Assembly: GCA_900757715.1 (NCBI GenBank)
Contig: CAAEOZ010000148.1
Location: 1 to 33,988, forward strand
Length of the DNA stretch: 33,988 nt
Origin: an uncultured Veillonella sp.
GTDB lineage: Bacteria; Bacillota; Negativicutes; Veillonellales; Veillonellaceae
Reading direction: 5' to 3'
Under the pieces are notes generated by a model. It was not told the DNA's origin, ran no database searches, and saw only the letters and a list, made by a program, of their open reading frames with translations. Of this stretch, positions 31,631 to 33,988 are shown piece by piece. Positions within the stretch are counted from its first letter, which is position 1, and each line of letters begins with the position of its first letter. A program made the translations under genes and the position numbers.

Positions 31631-32350
31631 ATGGCAGATGACAGATTAATCGTTGCCCTTGACGTATCCACAATGGATGCAGTGAAAGAAATCGTATTAT
31701 CCCTCGGTGATTCGGTTAGCTTTTACAAGGTCGGTATGGAGCTATTCTATGCCGAAGGAGCAAAAACAATTCGTTTTTTACAGGAGCAAAACAAACAGGT
31801 ATTTCTTGATTTAAAATTGCACGACATTCCAAATACCGTAGCCCATGGCGTTTCTTCTTTAACACGTCTCGGTGCTAGTTTAATTACTCTACATGGTCAA
31901 GGTGGACCTGTCATGATGAAAGCTGCTGTTGATGCAGCTCGTGAGAGTGGGGAGAAACTAGGCGTTGAGCGACCAAAATTATTAGCCATCACTGCTTTAA
32001 CCAGTTTCGACGATGAATCTTGGACTGCTATCGGTGGTCAGCTACCAATTTCCGACCAAGTCATTCGCCTTGCAAAACTCGCTAAAGACTGTGGTATGGA
32101 TGGTGTTGTATGTTCCGCATTAGAAGCTAAAATGATTCGCGAAGCATGTGGCGATGACTTTCTCATCGTCACCCCTGGTATTCGTCCTTCCTTTGCAACA
32201 ACAGACGACCAAAAACGGGTTGCTACACCAGCTAGTGCATTACAAGATGGAGCATCTCGCCTCGTTATTGGTCGCCCTATTACACAAGCCGAAAAACCTC
32301 GTGAAGCGGTTCGTTTAATTATTGAAGAAATGGAGAAAGTATCCAAATGA
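31631..32350 (+). CDS. pyrF: Orotidine 5'-phosphate decarboxylase
   Basis: This enzyme makes UMP from OMP, the last step of de novo pyrimidine synthesis. The 239-residue TIM barrel begins IVALDVSTMD (7-16) and has the catalytic D-x-K-x-x-D array in FLDLKLHDIPNTV (Asp60, Lys62, Asp65). VTPGIRPS and VIGRPIT form the phosphate site. GGAGG lies 7 bases before the ATG. Its stop overlaps the pyrE start (ATGA). Confidence 0.97.
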   Translation: MADDRLIVALDVSTMDAVKEIVLSLGDSVSFYKVGMELFYAEGAKTIRFLQEQNKQVFLDLKLHDIPNTVAHGVSSLTRLGASLITLHGQGGPVMMKAAVDAARESGEKLGVERPKLLAITALTSFDDESWTAIGGQLPISDQVIRLAKLAKDCGMDGVVCSALEAKMIREACGDDFLIVTPGIRPSFATTDDQKRVATPASALQDGASRLVIGRPITQAEKPREAVRLIIEEMEKVSK

Positions 32351-32934
32351 TGACAGAACAAGAAGTAAAACAATTACTGATCGACACTCAAGCTATTTTA
32401 GAAGGTCACTTCCTTTTGACATCTGGTCTCCACAGCCCAATGTATGTTGAAAAATTCAACGTATTGCAACATCCTAAATATACTGAAGCACTTTGTAAAG
32501 ATTTAGCTGAACGCTTCCGCGATCAAAATGTAGAACTTGTTATTGGTCCCATGACTGGTGGCATTTTACTAGCTCACGAAGTTGGTAAGGCTCTTGGCAC
32601 TCGCGCCATCTTCACAGAACGTGAAAAAGGCGTTATGACATTGCGTCGTGGCTTTAAAATCGAGCCAGGCACAAGGGTACTTATCGTTGAAGACATCGTA
32701 ACTACTGGTGGTTCTGTACAAGAAGTAGTAAATGTTGTAAACCAATCCGGTGGTGAAATCGTAGGTGTAGGCCTTCTTGTTAACCGTTCTGGTGGCAAAG
32801 CAGAATTCGGCGTTCCTCACGAAAAAGTACAAGCATTACTCAACCTTGAGGTGCCTACATATAAACCTGAAGAATGCCCTCTTTGCAAAGATGGCGTAGC
32901 TATGACAGAACGTGGTTCTAAACACATCAAATGA
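32347..32934 (+). CDS. pyrE: Orotate phosphoribosyltransferase
   Basis: This enzyme makes OMP from orotate and PRPP. The 195-residue protein has FLLTSGLHSPMYVEK (about 22-36), FTEREKG and the PRPP-binding VLIVEDIVTTGGS (111-123). The tail has CPLCKDG, a CxxC pair found in some OPRT branches, possibly a metal or structural site. It overlaps pyrF by 4 bases; ATG codons at 32347 and 32350 are both in frame. The two enzymes act in sequence. Confidence 0.96.
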   Translation: MMTEQEVKQLLIDTQAILEGHFLLTSGLHSPMYVEKFNVLQHPKYTEALCKDLAERFRDQNVELVIGPMTGGILLAHEVGKALGTRAIFTEREKGVMTLRRGFKIEPGTRVLIVEDIVTTGGSVQEVVNVVNQSGGEIVGVGLLVNRSGGKAEFGVPHEKVQALLNLEVPTYKPEECPLCKDGVAMTERGSKHIK

Positions 32935-32950
32935 AATTATAAACAGATAC

Positions 32951-32984
32951 AAAAAGAGCTCCTTCACTGAGGAGCTCTTTTTGT
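32951..32984. terminator. Bidirectional terminator after pyrE
   Basis: The 13-bp stem AAAAAGAGCTCCT/AGGAGCTCTTTTT with a 6-base loop works on both strands. On the minus strand it can end the transcript of the His/Met-rich protein gene at 33127-33555. Confidence 0.93.
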
Positions 32985-33018
32985 TTGTGTGTAGTTATTG
33001 TGTGTAAGAGAGAGATTC

Positions 33019-33107
33019 TGATACGAATGTATCACATAGAGTGTGTGGCTCTATGGTGGCCATGAATGCACTTTCACGACCACGTTCTCTAGTATCTCAT
33101 AAGAGAA
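33019..33107. ncRNA. Run of four adjacent hairpins, candidate structured RNA
   Basis: TGATAC-GAAT-GTATCA (33019-33034) abuts CATAGAG/CTCTATG (33035-33055). A GTGG...CCAC hairpin with an inner TGAA/TTCA follows (33056-33083), then TTCTCT/AGAGAA (33085-33107). On the minus strand this lies in the 3' untranslated region of the 33127-33555 gene, before the terminator at 32951. It could be a 3'-UTR-derived small RNA. No known RNA family was recognised. Confidence 0.4.
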
Positions 33108-33126
33108 GTAAACTCATAAAATATGG

Positions 33127-33555
33127 TTAGTTTTGTGAAGTTTGTGGTGCACCTTGACCAGTTTGTTGTTGTGGTACATTATCATTATGTCGATCATCAT
33201 GAGAAGGCTGATCTTGTGGTGGCATTTGATGATTATTACATTGTTGTCTCATTTGATGGTTTTCACCTTCTGGTCTCATAGATTGATCGTTATCTTTTCG
33301 ATGCATATTATCAACTTGATGATTCATTGGCATATGCTCCATTCGATCTTGTCTATGCATTTGGTTATTTTGATTTTCTAGTAGCATATCACATTTTTTA
33401 TCTTGGAAATTGTTTGCATCATCATGATTTCGTTCTACTAACATGTTCATCTTGATTGGCTCATTATTATTTTGTACGTCATTAGTAGAAGCAAATGTTA
33501 CACCGCCAATCCCATATACTGCGGTTAATACTGTAGCAATTAAAAGTTTTTTCAT
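33127..33555 (-). CDS. Small secreted His/Met/Gln/Asn-rich protein
   Basis: I do not recognise a family for this 142-residue protein. It has a clear signal peptide (MKKLLIATVLTAVYGIGGVTFA). The mature part is low in complexity, rich in Gln, Asn, His, Met and Asp, with repeated HxM and NHQM-type pieces (NHQMRQQ, NHQMPPQ) and a polar Gln/Pro tail. The His and Met content could bind copper or other soft metals in the periplasm or at the surface; that is inference from composition. AAAGGTG precedes the ATG. A related gene begins beyond the window end. Confidence 0.75.
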   Translation of the reverse strand: MKKLLIATVLTAVYGIGGVTFASTNDVQNNNEPIKMNMLVERNHDDANNFQDKKCDMLLENQNNQMHRQDRMEHMPMNHQVDNMHRKDNDQSMRPEGENHQMRQQCNNHQMPPQDQPSHDDRHNDNVPQQQTGQGAPQTSQN

Positions 33556-33691
33556 ATTTTCACCTTTACCTAATATTCAAATACGATTAAAACAACTATA
33601 TCCTCAGATAGATCTAACTCTATATCTATTAATATCTTATAATATCTTAAAATATACGGCCCAATCTATATTAATAGTTTTATATATTTTA

Positions 33692-33988
33692 TTAAGCTTG
33701 TGTATCACCATTAGGTGCTTGTTCTGAAGCATTACCATTAGGTTGCTAACCTTGAGATGGTTAGCCTTATGGAGACATTTGACCATTTTGATGCATATAC
33801 TGACCATTATTTCGTCCCATACCATCTTGAGGCATCATTTGGTTTTGACAATTTTGGTACATATGTTGACCATTATTTGGCCCCATACCATCTTGAGGCA
33901 TCATTTGATTATTTCCATCCATCATATGTTGGTCCATATGCATATTAGAACCATCATGTCTATGTGGTTTTCTAAACTGTTGTTCATT
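33692..33988 (-). pseudogene. His/Met/Gln-rich protein gene, 5' part outside the window, tail interrupted by three stops
   Basis: The frame enters at 33988 and is open to a TAA at 33767-33769, giving 73 visible residues rich in His, Met, Asn and Gln, including two tandem 22-residue units beginning NQMMPQDGMG. After this TAA the same frame continues with a TAA (33761) and a TAG (33746). It then has QPNGNASEQAPNGDTQA and a final TAA at 33692. Each of the three stops is one C-to-T change from a Gln codon, and restoring them gives P-Q-G-Q-P-S-Q-G-Q-Q-P, matching the composition of the tail. Either the gene was shortened and still works to the first stop, or it is decaying. It is a relative of the 33127-33555 protein. 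Confidence 0.6.

Noticed and set aside
33746..33769. General reassignment of TAA/TAG to Gln
   Set aside because: Other genes in the window use TAA and TAG as ordinary stops at the expected protein ends, for example speD and pyrimidine genes, so a changed genetic code does not fit.
33757..33948. Plus-strand open frame across the repeat region
   Set aside because: It mirrors the repeated minus-strand gene and has no ribosome site.

Overview
The window is about 34 kb of AT-rich bacterial chromosome, densely coded, with most genes on the minus strand. The neighbourhood murI ... rph-rdgB-yfcE is the one seen in Firmicutes. Together with the malic enzyme, cysteine desulfidase, metNI and DUF4127 genes and the strong Veillonella-like protein flavour, it points to the Negativicutes, most likely Veillonella or a close relative. 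This is recognition from sequence, not a database match. No prophage, integrase, intact transposase, CRISPR array or rRNA was seen.

Layout. 1-222: a two-tRNA operon (Gly-TCC, Pro-TGG) behind a consensus sigma-70 promoter. 474-1858: malic enzyme with its own promoter and terminator. 1955-4807: rph-rdgB-yfcE-type phosphoesterase-speD. 4971-8240: a translationally coupled HyuA-like ATPase and histone-deacetylase-fold amidohydrolase. 8241-10777: thioesterase-murI-membrane protein-CofE-like ligase. 10778-12121: a DUF697-like protein with 11-residue helical repeats, plus a DUF1232 protein. 12176-16778: D-amino-acid aminotransferase, metN-metI, a TrpR-like regulator, a TSUP exporter and an SDR dehydrogenase. 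16833-20076: a secreted DUF4127 protein with a membrane acyltransferase. 20094-21434: a TRIC/UPF0126 channel divergent from tadA, whose reading frame ends inside a tRNA-Ser gene. 21452-24373: an Fsr-like MFS exporter converging on a ridA-cyuA pair. 24506-26231: two secreted paralogues of unknown function, divergent from menA (26474). 27519: metQ. 28375-31442: a nucleoside-salvage operon (DnaQ-like exonuclease, deoC, pdp, cdd), divergent from pyrF-pyrE (31631-32934). 32951-33988: a run of hairpins and two His/Met/Gln-rich secreted proteins, the second cut by the window end and carrying three Gln-to-stop changes at its tail.

How the genes work together. Several pathway pairs are clear. RidA should clear the enamine/imine released by the cysteine desulfidase CyuA. 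DeoC, Pdp and Cdd degrade and salvage pyrimidine deoxynucleosides, while PyrF and PyrE finish de novo UMP synthesis. MurI and the class IV aminotransferase both serve D-amino acids for peptidoglycan. MetN and MetI need a MetQ, and the only one here lies about 12 kb away on the other strand. The least explained parts are the HyuA/HDAC-fold operon, the CofE-like ligase beside murI, the DUF4127/acyltransferase pair, the YQLQG paralogues and the His/Met-rich proteins.
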